From Promethearchaeota archaeon (GTDB lineage: Archaea > Asgardarchaeota > Lokiarchaeia > Sigynarchaeales > SOKP01): a DNA stretch of 19,974 nt. Below the pieces are notes generated by a model. The model was not told the DNA's origin, searched no databases, and saw only the letters and a program-made list of their open reading frames with translations. Both the position numbers and the translations under genes were made by a program. The stretch spans positions 1 to 19,974 of the forward strand of contig JAUWBH010000112.1 of NCBI GenBank assembly GCA_030605085.1. The letters are read 5' to 3'. Of the stretch, positions 7,603 through 15,103 are shown piece by piece (positions within the stretch are counted from its first letter, which is position 1; each line of letters begins with the position of its first letter).

Positions 7603-7677
7603 ATGACAGAGTTCACAAAATTATTTTTTCCTAGAGCAGCGGCTATTATTGGTGTTAGTGAAAAATCTTATGGTTGA
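7603..7677 (+). pseudogene. N-terminal remnant of ADP-forming acyl-CoA synthetase (CoA-binding domain)
   Basis: Twenty-four codons, ATG to TGA, reading MTEFTKLFFPRAAAIIGVSE and then KSYG. This matches the start of the CoA-binding Rossmann domain in acetyl/acyl-CoA synthetases (ADP-forming), where 'fFnPksvAiiGvS' precedes the nucleotide-binding glycines. A second stop follows two codons after the TGA, and no later part of the ~450-700 residue protein is seen. It is therefore a decayed 5' stub, probably left by a deletion between the GTPase and the next gene. A short functional peptide is much less likely. Confidence 0.5.
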
Positions 7678-7794
7678 GGATATTAAAAATAACTTTTTGC
7701 TCTATCTAATGCTCTAGCTAATAATTAAAATCTATAACTATATTATTAAAACTTCAAAAATCTTAATTTATTTTAAAATTTACTTTCATTATAT

Positions 7795-8628
7795 ATGTTA
7801 ATTTATGAAAAACTTGTTGATGGAATATTTCTTGTGTATTCAGACTCTCAATTTTGGTTTAAATGTAATGGTATTTTAATTAAAAATAAGAATATGGGAG
7901 ACATTCAAATTGATCCTAAAATCAAGATTTATTGCCCAATTCCGGAAAACGATTATTTAAAGGATTTTAATAAATTTATTAAGGCTAATGGCACGCTCGA
8001 TTTTGGAATAGGGGATGAGTTTAAAAGGTTTGCATTCAAGGATCTGAATTTCAAAGAATTAAATTCTGTAATAGGCTTTAATCCTGGAGCGAAATTTGAA
8101 TTTAAAAATATCACTCTGAAAACAATACATATACCGGGACATTCTCCAGCTCATACTGCATTCTTAATAGAGTATACAAGTGGAAAAAAAAAAAGGAAAA
8201 TCTTATTCGTTGCTGATATTGGTTTAACAAAAATGGGGGCTTGGTATGGATTTAAATATAGTAATCTAAAAGATGTAAGGGAATCCATTGAAAAAATTGA
8301 AAAAATCTACCTAAATGACGATTATATTATTACAAGCGGACACGGACCTGTTATTTTCGAAAAACAACCCGAAATTTTTAACGATCTTCTAAAAAAAATA
8401 AATGAAACTGATAAAAAACTACTAGATATGTTTGACCCTAACAATCCTAAAGGATTAGAAGATTTAATTTTTAAAGGTTTGTTTTTTAGCGAAAATTACA
8501 TAAAATCCCGGAAAGAAGACAGTATATTATATTTTTTTGAGAATAACATGATTATGAGTCACATTAATGAACTGGTAGAACAAGGAAAGATTATTGAAAT
8601 TGGTAGTAAACAATGGATTTTAAATTAA
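7795..8628 (+). CDS. Metallo-beta-lactamase-fold protein lacking the HxHxDH motif
   Basis: 277 residues. Residues 1-30 give the usual first strands (IFLVYSDSQFWFKCNGILIK). Later metal-site elements remain: IPGHSPAH (114-120), ADIG (Asp141) and TSGHGP (180-185). The HxHxDH loop, expected about 40 residues after the first strands, is missing: NMGDIQIDPKIKIYCPIPEN jumps from the strand before it to the region after it. Family knowledge: this loop supplies most of the Zn/Fe ligands in MBL hydrolases, glyoxalase II and flavodiiron proteins. I infer an internal in-frame deletion, probably making a non-catalytic or altered-metal protein. The C-terminal ~80 residues resemble the helical/winged tail seen in LACTB2-like members. 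It converges tail to tail with the GGR gene, two bases apart. Confidence 0.75.
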   Translation: MLIYEKLVDGIFLVYSDSQFWFKCNGILIKNKNMGDIQIDPKIKIYCPIPENDYLKDFNKFIKANGTLDFGIGDEFKRFAFKDLNFKELNSVIGFNPGAKFEFKNITLKTIHIPGHSPAHTAFLIEYTSGKKKRKILFVADIGLTKMGAWYGFKYSNLKDVRESIEKIEKIYLNDDYIITSGHGPVIFEKQPEIFNDLLKKINETDKKLLDMFDPNNPKGLEDLIFKGLFFSENYIKSRKEDSILYFFENNMIMSHINELVEQGKIIEIGSKQWILN

Positions 8629-8630
8629 AA

Positions 8631-9815
8631 TTAAAATTTTGAATTTCTTATTCTTGAAAAAAACTCTTTTGAAGGAGCGGCGCTGAAAAAGAACATATTA
8701 ATAACTTGCGTCCTAAATTCACTATCTTCCTCTGCTAATTTGAACATAGAATCAAGATTTTTGCCATCATTTTCGTAAAAAAACTCGACCATAGAACGCT
8801 TTAATTTAAAATTCCTAATAATTTTTTTAATGTTTGGATGTTGCTTGTAATTTTTCAATGTTCGATTTGAAATATCTTCTATATCTAAAGCTTGAATTGC
8901 TGTTTCGGCAGCCACTTGTCCAGATACTATACTTGGATGTATGCCTTCACCACTTATCGGAGATACAAATCCCGCTGCATCCCCTATCACCATGATATTA
9001 TCCTTATATAAACATTTCTCTAATATTCCCTTAGCGGAAAGTGGAAATGCTCCTTTCCATATTTCTTTATAATCGGATCCAGGAAAATATTTTTTAATAT
9101 GGGGATTATTTATGAATTCATCATATATTTGATTCAAATTGTAATTAAGATTATCCTCTTCAAATGTACCACAACCAATATTAACTCGTTTTTCATCGAT
9201 AGGGAACACCCACCCATAACCCTTGTATGGTCTAAAATAGATATATATTTTTTTTTCGTCTAGATTGGATTTACCTTCAATAATCGCGCATTTTGCTAAA
9301 GCTATATTTTTAATTTTCCAATGTGTTTTCAAGCCAGATCTTATTGCTAGTTTTGAACTCATGCCATCCGCTATTACAATTATTTTTCCTAGATATTCTT
9401 TAATGCCAGAAGGAGATTTCGTTTTAACGCCAATTTTTTCCTGATTCTCTGTAACAAAATCAAAGGAGAGATTTTTATCAAATAACTCCGCCCCAGCATC
9501 AACTGCGACATCTCTCATCAAATTGTCTAATTCCAATCGATCCATAACAATAGAATCTTCACCTTGTCCTCCCCAATTGTATTCTAATTTGTGATAATCG
9601 GCGGAAAACATTAACGCACCGTTTTTTATTACAGGATTTAATTTTCTTATTTGAGGATAATATTTGCTCATGACTCTTGCGCTCACAGCACCTCCACAAA
9701 TTTTCCGCCAGTTAGTATCCCTTTCAATTAAGGCAACTTTAAAACCATTTCTAGATAATATTTCTGCACATCTGGAACCTGATGGACCAGCTCCTGATAT
9801 TACCACATCATACAT
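8631..9815 (-). CDS. Geranylgeranyl-reductase-family FAD-dependent oxidoreductase (copy 1)
   Basis: 394 residues. The FAD-binding Rossmann start VVISGAGPSGSRCAEILSRN is at residues 4-23, with the ICGGAV motif near residue 40 and the family's YGWVFP motif near 200. The second FAD motif is GDAAGFVSPISGEGIHPSI near 275. Archaeal GGR enzymes saturate the isoprenoid chains of ether lipids such as digeranylgeranylglycerophospholipid; other members reduce quinone or bacteriochlorophyll side chains, so the substrate is open. It lies 51 bases downstream of a paralogue on the same strand, probably in one transcript. Length, motifs and CxGG support a working enzyme. The ATG start places the Rossmann strand at residue 3, as expected. 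Confidence 0.85.
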   Translation of the reverse strand: MYDVVISGAGPSGSRCAEILSRNGFKVALIERDTNWRKICGGAVSARVMSKYYPQIRKLNPVIKNGALMFSADYHKLEYNWGGQGEDSIVMDRLELDNLMRDVAVDAGAELFDKNLSFDFVTENQEKIGVKTKSPSGIKEYLGKIIVIADGMSSKLAIRSGLKTHWKIKNIALAKCAIIEGKSNLDEKKIYIYFRPYKGYGWVFPIDEKRVNIGCGTFEEDNLNYNLNQIYDEFINNPHIKKYFPGSDYKEIWKGAFPLSAKGILEKCLYKDNIMVIGDAAGFVSPISGEGIHPSIVSGQVAAETAIQALDIEDISNRTLKNYKQHPNIKKIIRNFKLKRSMVEFFYENDGKNLDSMFKLAEEDSEFRTQVINMFFFSAAPSKEFFSRIRNSKF

Positions 9816-9866
9816 GATTATATCACTTCTTTCTTATTTTTACTTCTTTTTATCATTCATTATTAT

Positions 9867-11060
9867 TTAATTAATACCTTTTATTTTTGAGATAAAATCT
9901 TTAGGGGGCGTTTGACCGAAAATAAATGTGTCTATAACAATCTGCTTAAATTCGTCGCTTTCTTCGGCCATCTTAAAGGTCTCATTGAGATTTTCACCTT
10001 CGTTTTCGTAAAAGAAATTTACAAATTTGCGTTGGAATTTAAATGTTCTAATAATTTTTTTAATTTTTGGATGTTGTTTAAACTCTTTAAGAGAATTCAT
10101 CGTAAAATCATCTCTTTTTAAGGCACTTATAGAAGTCTCTCCTGCTACTTGACCAGATACAATCGCAGCATGAATACCCTCTCCACTGATTGGTGCTACA
10201 AATCCCGCCGCATCGCCTATAAGAATTATGTTATCAGCATAAAGACTTTTTTCTAAAACTCCAGTGGCAGGCTCAGGAAACGACGCCGACCATATTACCT
10301 TATAATCTTTTTTTGATAACATTTTTCTATTACGCGATTCTTGAATGAATTCCTTAAATAGATCACTTAAATTATACTTTAGATTATTTTCGTAATAAGT
10401 AATTGTACCAATGTTGAACCTTTGTTTATCTATTGGAAATATCCAACTATACCCATATTTCTTAAAAAAGAAATACGTACCCTTTTCGTTTAAATTGTTT
10501 TGACCATCTAAAATCTCTGCTTTCCCTATACCTATATCTAAAGGGTTCCATTTTTCCCTTAATCCCGATTTGTTGGCTAATTTAGAGCTCATTCCATCCG
10601 CAACGATAATTATATTAGCTAAGTATTCCATTGTACCTGAAGAAGTTTTTGTTTTAATTTCAATTCTTTTTTGATCTTTATATATGAAATCATAAGATGT
10701 ATTTTTATCAAAAAGCTCCGCCCCAGCGTCCACCGCTACATTTCTCGTTAAATTATCAAAATCCAACCTGTCTACCACTATTGGGCTATTTTCAGTTTCT
10801 TCAAAAGTGTGTTCGAGCTTATGTCCATCAGCAGAAAACATTGCAATTGAATTTTTTTTAACAAAATCTAATTTCCTTAATTGTGGGTAATAATTGTACG
10901 TACTTGGTCTTGGCAATCCCCCTCCACAAGTTTTTCGGAAATTTATATCTTTTTCAATTAGCGCGACTTTATAACCTGCTTTTGCAATAACTTCAGCACA
11001 CTTAGAACCCGCTGGACCCGCTCCTGAGACGACTACGTCATATTTCATAATTAAACTCAA
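9867..11060 (-). CDS. Geranylgeranyl-reductase-family FAD-dependent oxidoreductase (copy 2)
   Basis: 397 residues and clearly homologous to the downstream gene over its whole length. It has VVVSGAGPAGSKCAEVIAKA at the start, TCGGGL near residue 43, YSWIFP near 205, and GDAAGFVAPISGEGIHAAI near 280. Two start codons are possible; ATG 11048 (giving MKYDVV) would match the paralogue's N-terminus best, while ATG 11060 adds MSLI. As the first gene of the minus-strand pair it faces a 256-base intergenic region shared with the divergent flavoprotein gene. Paired GGR paralogues may act on different double bonds or lipid intermediates; that is inference. Both copies keep all key motifs. Confidence 0.85.
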   Translation of the reverse strand: MSLIMKYDVVVSGAGPAGSKCAEVIAKAGYKVALIEKDINFRKTCGGGLPRPSTYNYYPQLRKLDFVKKNSIAMFSADGHKLEHTFEETENSPIVVDRLDFDNLTRNVAVDAGAELFDKNTSYDFIYKDQKRIEIKTKTSSGTMEYLANIIIVADGMSSKLANKSGLREKWNPLDIGIGKAEILDGQNNLNEKGTYFFFKKYGYSWIFPIDKQRFNIGTITYYENNLKYNLSDLFKEFIQESRNRKMLSKKDYKVIWSASFPEPATGVLEKSLYADNIILIGDAAGFVAPISGEGIHAAIVSGQVAGETSISALKRDDFTMNSLKEFKQHPKIKKIIRTFKFQRKFVNFFYENEGENLNETFKMAEESDEFKQIVIDTFIFGQTPPKDFISKIKGIN

Positions 11061-11229
11061 ATTTTTCTAAATATATTACTTTTTAACCTAAATCCTTTTT
11101 AAAATTATTTATTCTGATAATATTGTTTTAATGAAAGTATTTTGAAATTAAATTCCAGAAAAAGATTTTTTTTCTATACTATATTTAGTGATAGATATTT
11201 ATCTCTTTTTGCTGATATAAATAATTTAG

Positions 11230-11244
11230 CAAAATCTTTTAAAT
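11230..11244 (+). promoter_or_regulatory. Probable BRE/TATA promoter element
   Basis: CAAAATCTTTTAAAT lies 72 bases before the ATG of the nitronate-monooxygenase-like gene. The same 15 bases occur at 17727-17741, 64 bases before another gene start. An A-rich BRE-like part followed by a TTTTAAAT TATA-like box is the expected archaeal arrangement, with a start site about 25 bases further on and a leader of roughly 50 bases. Confidence 0.5.
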
Positions 11245-11316
11245 AATTTATATTTAAATATGCATCGAAGCTAAATAATTAAAAAATTATAAAACTATAC
11301 TAAAAAATGATTCAAA

Positions 11317-12342
11317 ATGGTTATTGAAACCAATATTACAAAAATGTTTGGCATAAAGCATCCAATTATTGGGGCGCCAATGGGTCCATTTTATATTACC
11401 AAATTAACGGTAGAGGTATCAGAAGCCGGGGGTTTAGGTGTATTAAGTCATACGAATGTGTTTGAAAAGAGCAGTTTAGAAGAATTGAAAGAAAATATGG
11501 AATATGTGGTTGAACACACAGATAAACCATTTGGGTATAATATCAGAACGGCTAGATTGCAGCCAGACGCGATTAAATTGGTGAGAAGAATTCCAAAGTT
11601 TATCATGGAGAATCCAAAAATAAAAGAACAATGTGTATATGCACTCTCTAGCGCTGGATCACCGAAAATGATGCAAAACAAAGCATTCCAAGCATTAAAA
11701 GAAAGTTCAAATATAAAACATTTCCATGTTGCACCCGCAGTATGGTTAGCTGATAAATGCGTTGCAGCTAAAATAGATGGAATGGTTATTACTGGAATTG
11801 AAGGTGGAGATCATCAATCTTATGAAAAAATAAGTACCACAGTCTTATTACAACAAATCAAACAAAAATATCCTGATATTCCAATAATTGCTTGTGGAGG
11901 TTTTGCTACGGGAGAAGGTTTAGCTTCCGCATTAGTTATGGGTGCTGGTGCAATAGGAATGGGAACCCGATTTATTGCGTCAAAAGAAAGCGAATTCCAC
12001 GATAATTACAAAAAAATTGTCCCTCCAGCAAAAGCAGAAGATACGGTAGTAGTTACTGGTGTGTTTGGTCCAATTAGGCTCTGGAAAAATAAATATTCCT
12101 TAAGCCACGAACTGATAGAAAATAAAGAAGTAAAGATGGCAGAAGAAACATCGGCGACAGCGATCGTTGAGGAAGTAAGGCATATGCAATTGACCTACGA
12201 GGGAAACATTGAAGAAGGAAGCGTACTAATCGGACAAAGTATTGGAATAATAAACAGCATAGAGAGTGTCAAGGACATCATTGATTCTATAGTTAAGGGT
12301 GCCGAAAAATGTCTAAAAAATGGATATAATCTGATAAAATAG
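11317..12342 (+). CDS. Nitronate monooxygenase / 2-nitropropane dioxygenase-like flavoprotein
   Basis: 341 residues forming an FMN TIM barrel. Seen in order: FGIKHPIIGAPMGPFY at the N-terminus (phosphate and flavin loop), a segment reading TGIEGGDHQSYE that carries the His usually placed near the flavin, ACGGFATGEGLASAL (phosphate binding), and GAGAIGMGTRFIASKE. Family knowledge: members oxidise nitronates, or are FabK/IMP-dehydrogenase-like enzymes reducing enoyl thioesters. The sequence cannot distinguish these. The ATG start is preceded by a good promoter element. It is divergent from the GGR pair. It ends in TAG, and after that the frame is ordinary intergenic text. Intact and of normal length. 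Confidence 0.85.
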   Translation: MVIETNITKMFGIKHPIIGAPMGPFYITKLTVEVSEAGGLGVLSHTNVFEKSSLEELKENMEYVVEHTDKPFGYNIRTARLQPDAIKLVRRIPKFIMENPKIKEQCVYALSSAGSPKMMQNKAFQALKESSNIKHFHVAPAVWLADKCVAAKIDGMVITGIEGGDHQSYEKISTTVLLQQIKQKYPDIPIIACGGFATGEGLASALVMGAGAIGMGTRFIASKESEFHDNYKKIVPPAKAEDTVVVTGVFGPIRLWKNKYSLSHELIENKEVKMAEETSATAIVEEVRHMQLTYEGNIEEGSVLIGQSIGIINSIESVKDIIDSIVKGAEKCLKNGYNLIK

Positions 12343-12435
12343 AATGAATTGAATAAAAGCATTCAATATAAATTCTCTTATCTTATTTTTTCTCTGTATT
12401 AAATTTTTAAAAAAAGGACGATTTGAAAAACGACT

Positions 12436-12954
12436 TTACCATAATTTTTTAGCTATTGGATGAGCTATTGGATGAGCTATTGGATGAACTATTGGATGAG
12501 CTATTGGATGAACTATTGGATGAGCTATTGGATGAACTATTGGATGAACTATTGGATGAGCTATTGGATGAGCTATTGGATGAACTATTGGATGAACTAT
12601 TGGATGAACTATTGGATGAACTATTGGATGAACTATTGGATGAACTATTGGATGAACTATTGGATGAACTATTGGATGAGATTCTCGAGGGACTAAGCTA
12701 ATTGCCTTATTTTTACAAGCAGTCCGACAAACCCCACAACCGAAACATTCGTAAGAGCTTATTACTGCCTTTCCACGTGAAACTGAAAAGGAAATCGCTC
12801 CAAATTGGCATTTACTTGCGCAAGATCCACATCCTTTACATTTTTTTTCGTCTACTTTCGCAATATATACTGATTTTAAGAGCGCTTCTTTAATCCCTGT
12901 GTGTCTACGAACTCTTAGGGGAGTACAATAAGGATAATCGCAGTTACAAAGCAT
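12436..12954 (-). CDS. 4Fe-4S ferredoxin-domain protein with a (HPI[V/A])19 tail
   Basis: 172 residues. The N-terminus (MLCNCDYPYC) looks like the interior of longer Fe-S proteins, in which a Cys-rich 'LCNC...C' segment precedes the ferredoxin part. A TAA directly precedes the ATG, so the front is probably lost. Residues ~38-90 hold two 4Fe-4S sites: CKGCGSCASKC and CFGCGVCRTACKN. After LVPRES, 19 perfect tetrapeptides HPI(V/A) follow, then KKLW. The tail adds a His every four residues and alternates only Val/Ala. Electron transfer is the expected job of the Fe-S half. The tail has no known function and could bind metal or be selfish repeat expansion. Its start is only 21 bases from the divergent next gene. 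Confidence 0.7.
   Translation of the reverse strand: MLCNCDYPYCTPLRVRRHTGIKEALLKSVYIAKVDEKKCKGCGSCASKCQFGAISFSVSRGKAVISSYECFGCGVCRTACKNKAISLVPRESHPIVHPIVHPIVHPIVHPIVHPIVHPIVHPIVHPIAHPIAHPIVHPIVHPIAHPIVHPIAHPIVHPIAHPIAHPIAKKLW
12451..12678. repeat. Tandem 12-bp minisatellite, 19 perfect-length copies
   Basis: On the + strand the unit is A(A/G)CTATTGGATG. Nineteen copies run without any length change. The only variable base is the second (AAC or AGC), giving Val (GTT) or Ala (GCT) on the coding minus strand. Reading the + strand the order is three G, one A, G, A, G, A, A, G, G and then eight A copies. The uniform block abuts the ferredoxin domain and points to recent expansion at that end. Because 12 is a multiple of three and the unit has no stop in several frames, long overlapping open frames also appear on the + strand. 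These are artefacts. Confidence 0.95.
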
Positions 12955-12975
12955 TTAGGTTATAACGACGAAGAA

Positions 12976-13344
12976 ATGAAAATATTCCTAAATAATCCAA
13001 GAAATGAAGATCTCATTTCCAAGGCATTAACTCTAGTGAATAAAACAATAGTTATAGAGGTAGTTGAATCCCATGGATGCGCAAGTCAGCATAAAGTTGG
13101 TGATAAGTTCTATTTTGATGGTTCAGGAAATTTGCTTACTAAACTTTGTCACAAAAAGATATGTATCTTTGCGTTAAGTGCAGTTGATAAATTAATATTT
13201 GCAGCAAGTGAGCTATTCTTTGCTGGTATTAATCCTAACGAACTAAAATTTAATAGAGCTGCTTGCTTCGATGTAGGATTAAAATGTGGCGGATGGGGAA
13301 AAATTGTTTTGGAGTTCAGAGTAGAAAAGCGTAAAAAAACCTAA
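12976..13344 (+). CDS. TIGR04076 family protein
   Basis: 122 residues. The pattern fits the TIGR04076 family: a VVESHGCASQHKVGDKFYFD segment near residues 28-47, a LLTKLCHKKICIFALSA centre, FFAGINPNE, and the C-terminal RAACFDVGLKCGGWGKIVLE. Several cysteines (positions ~35, 61, 66, 97, 103) are spaced as in that family and could bind a metal or cofactor. The biochemical role of TIGR04076 proteins is not established; they are small and often neighbour redox or Fe-S genes, as here with the divergent ferredoxin. The ATG at 12976 gives a family-typical length. The gap to the divergent ferredoxin start is only 21 bases, so the two promoters must overlap each other's genes or the gene ends have moved. 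Confidence 0.7.
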   Translation: MKIFLNNPRNEDLISKALTLVNKTIVIEVVESHGCASQHKVGDKFYFDGSGNLLTKLCHKKICIFALSAVDKLIFAASELFFAGINPNELKFNRAACFDVGLKCGGWGKIVLEFRVEKRKKT

Positions 13345-13419
13345 AAAAAAACCGAAAAGATTTAAAAATTTTAAAAGAGAATTATGAAATTATCAGAGTA
13401 AAATTAAATAATTAAGTGA

Positions 13420-13716
13420 AATCTCATAACACTTTCCAAATTAGGAACTTGGCATAGTATTTTAAGAAAAAATGGTTCATATGTACACAATCTCAATTTT
13501 CTTGTTGATAATATTGAGAAAACAGTTGAAAAATTTAAGAAAGAGAAAATCTCTACTATTTTCAAACAAAAACTGACACCTGATGCTGAGACACATTATT
13601 ATATGATGAGGTCCCTCAATAAGCTTGGTTTTCATTTGGAGCATGGTGAAATGCCGACAACACCTATACCTAAAGGATTTTTATTCACAGATTTAAAAAA
13701 GGAATCAAAAAAATAA
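13420..13716 (+). pseudogene. C-terminal half of a VOC (glyoxalase/bleomycin-resistance) family protein
   Basis: A 98-codon open frame that follows a TGA and has no start codon before its conserved region. It reads GTWHSILRKNGSYVHNLNFL (with DNIEKTVEKFKK next), then HYYMMRS...LGFHLEH. This matches the second beta-alpha-beta-beta-beta unit of VOC enzymes, where 'W...L...G..vHh..F.vdDi...' precedes a Gly-x-x-x-E end. The final metal-ligand Glu (in HLEHGE) is present. The first unit, with the other metal ligands, is absent, so this is a front-truncated gene. It would read about 150 residues when complete. A hairpin terminator follows the stop, so the 3' end is intact. Confidence 0.6.
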
Positions 13717-13744
13717 GAGGTTTTGGCTTAAAAACCCCTTTTAT
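13717..13744 (+). terminator. Hairpin with T-run after the VOC remnant
   Basis: GAGGTTTT (13717-13724) can pair with AAAACCCC (13731-13738), with one mismatch and a six-base loop, followed by TTTTATTT. It begins directly after the TAA. The G-C content of the stem stands out in this AT-rich sequence. Confidence 0.5.
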
Positions 13745-13814
13745 TTGCATTGCGGAAGATATGTATTGGAAGAAGATTAGTAAAAAATATTATCAAAAAA
13801 ACATTTTTTCTTTT

Positions 13815-14378
13815 ATGTGTTTCTATATCACGGCGACTTTACCTAATAACACTGATATTGAATCAGTTAGAGACATTTTAAATAAATATAATATGGCGTT
13901 TTCTTCGATAAATAACAGTATCTTAAATTCTCAACTTCGTTCAGGAGAGCTATACTTCCACGCAACTAAGGATTATTGCGATTGTGGCACTTTTTTAGGA
14001 TTTTTAAATCAAGATAGAGAATATCAACAGTTATTAAATTCCAAAAAAGTAAAAACTTTAAGGAAGAAGAAGTGGAATCAAAGTCAAATCGATGTTTGGA
14101 TTAAAGATAAACTAAAGAAAAAACCCCCTCATGGTAAAAAGTCTATAACTGAAAATGAAAGACAATTGGATGTTGAGAGGTGGAGTAATTTCATTCAAGA
14201 AATATTAAAAACTGTGAAGAGAATTGGAATATTAAAACATTGGTATAGTGGTAGCTTAGAAAATGAGGATATATCCATTAAAAGAACAGAGCGTATAAGT
14301 CTTAAAGATTTGACTACAGATTATCTATTAAACATGGAAGAAGATGTATTGTATGAATTCTTTCCACAATATCACTAA
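13815..14378 (+). CDS. Conserved hypothetical protein with a DYCDC motif
   Basis: 187 residues from the ATG at 13815 (MCFYITATLPNNTDIESVRD). An upstream in-frame ATG at 13761 adds 18 basic/aromatic residues that look less natural. The N-terminal half has a strand-helix look, with a clear motif ELYFHATKDYCDCGTFLGFL at residues ~58-77. The middle is very Lys-rich (KKWNQSQIDVWIKDKLKKK), and the C-terminus is acidic and helical. I recognise no catalytic domain. The CDC pair and the preceding Tyr/His suggest possible metal or nucleic-acid contact; that is only inference. It is followed 35 bases later by another unknown gene on the same strand, so the two may be co-transcribed. Confidence 0.6.
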   Translation: MCFYITATLPNNTDIESVRDILNKYNMAFSSINNSILNSQLRSGELYFHATKDYCDCGTFLGFLNQDREYQQLLNSKKVKTLRKKKWNQSQIDVWIKDKLKKKPPHGKKSITENERQLDVERWSNFIQEILKTVKRIGILKHWYSGSLENEDISIKRTERISLKDLTTDYLLNMEEDVLYEFFPQYH

Positions 14379-14413
14379 TTATACCTCAAGAAAGAATAAT
14401 CAGGTAGTGAGCA

Positions 14414-14749
14414 ATGTTGGACGAAAAATCCACGAAAAAAGAAATAAAGTCTATTATAAATGAAGTAAATCTTAATGAAGTGTTAGAAATTAATATATCC
14501 TCAAGTCATCCTACTGGTGAAATCTCAAAAAGTAATGTATTATGGGCTGATGCAGAAGGAGAAAAAATACTTTACAAACTCTTTAACGCAATCAAAGATG
14601 ACTTAGGGTGGATTACTACTTTAAGGAATTTGCCGAATTACACATTCGAGCGAACTTCTAAAGTATTATATAGAGATAAATATATCGTATCGATGGATAC
14701 GATGGATTTTATTTTTTATAAAATAAGGTCTTTAGATTACAATCTTTAA
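14414..14749 (+). CDS. Small hypothetical protein
   Basis: 111 residues from the ATG at 14414, 35 bases behind the preceding hypothetical gene and on the same strand. It is mixed alpha/beta: residues 1-25 are charged helix, then EVLEINISSSHPTGEIS, WADAEGEKILYKLF, and a C-terminal YIVSMDTMDFIFYKIRS segment. No signal peptide, membrane segment or Cys cluster is seen. I do not recognise the family. It could be the partner of the upstream gene. Confidence that it is a real gene rests on its length and reasonable amino-acid composition. Confidence 0.5.
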   Translation: MLDEKSTKKEIKSIINEVNLNEVLEINISSSHPTGEISKSNVLWADAEGEKILYKLFNAIKDDLGWITTLRNLPNYTFERTSKVLYRDKYIVSMDTMDFIFYKIRSLDYNL

Positions 14750-15033
14750 CATTCGGCATAATTGATTTTTTATAAGAAATTTAATTTTATTTAAAGGCTT
14801 GAAATCCCAAGAAAATCTTGAAATTTAACGATATCTATCCCGATCCTTTATTTCGAACTTGGTGTAGTATAATTTGGCAGATAGATCTCATGCTATATAT
14901 GTAAAAGCATTGGATGAAAAAGGGAAACATCATCATATGATCTCAGATGTTGATCAGATCTCATGATCCGAATTTACTATTAAAAAAAAAACCCAAATTT
15001 TTTTATAATTCTTTTTGTCGACTAAAAATCGTT
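14750..15033. other. Gene-poor stretch, possible decayed coding text
   Basis: No convincing gene. The only protein-like text is a 31-residue piece in the + frame from about 14872 (NLADRSHAIYVKALDEKGKH, then HHMISDVDQIS) ending at TGA, with stops on both sides of it. It could be a gene remnant that I cannot name. An A10 run and T-runs at ~14980-15010 separate it from the histone control region. Confidence 0.3.
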
Positions 15034-15079
15034 GATGATATTCATCGGATATTCGATGATCAAACCACACATTTAAATA
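15034..15079 (+). promoter_or_regulatory. Histone promoter: overlapping dyads just upstream of a TATA box
   Basis: GATGATATTCATC (15034-15046) is a perfect 5+3+5 inverted repeat. CATCGGATATTCGATG (15043-15058) is a perfect 5+6+5 inverted repeat that overlaps it. A TATA-like TTTAAATA begins 14 bases later (15072-15079). The spacing is right for a regulator that blocks or recruits TBP/TFB. The expected start site is near 15100-15105. Confidence 0.5.
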
Positions 15080-15103
15080 TAAGAAAAACTAAATTAAGAG
15101 TAA

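Noticed and set aside
12451..12678. Possible CRISPR array
   Set aside because: The units are contiguous 12-mers with no spacers; it is a coding minisatellite.
12456..12701. Long + strand open frames of DELL and MNYW/MSYW repeats
   Set aside because: They are by-products of the 12-bp repeat, which has no stop in several frames. The minus strand continues into a real Fe-S domain and is the coding one.
14856..14874. Similarity between GAACTTGG..TAGTAT at ~14856 and the VOC remnant at ~13446
   Set aside because: Only about 15 bases match and the surrounding text diverges at once; too short to call a repeat or second copy.
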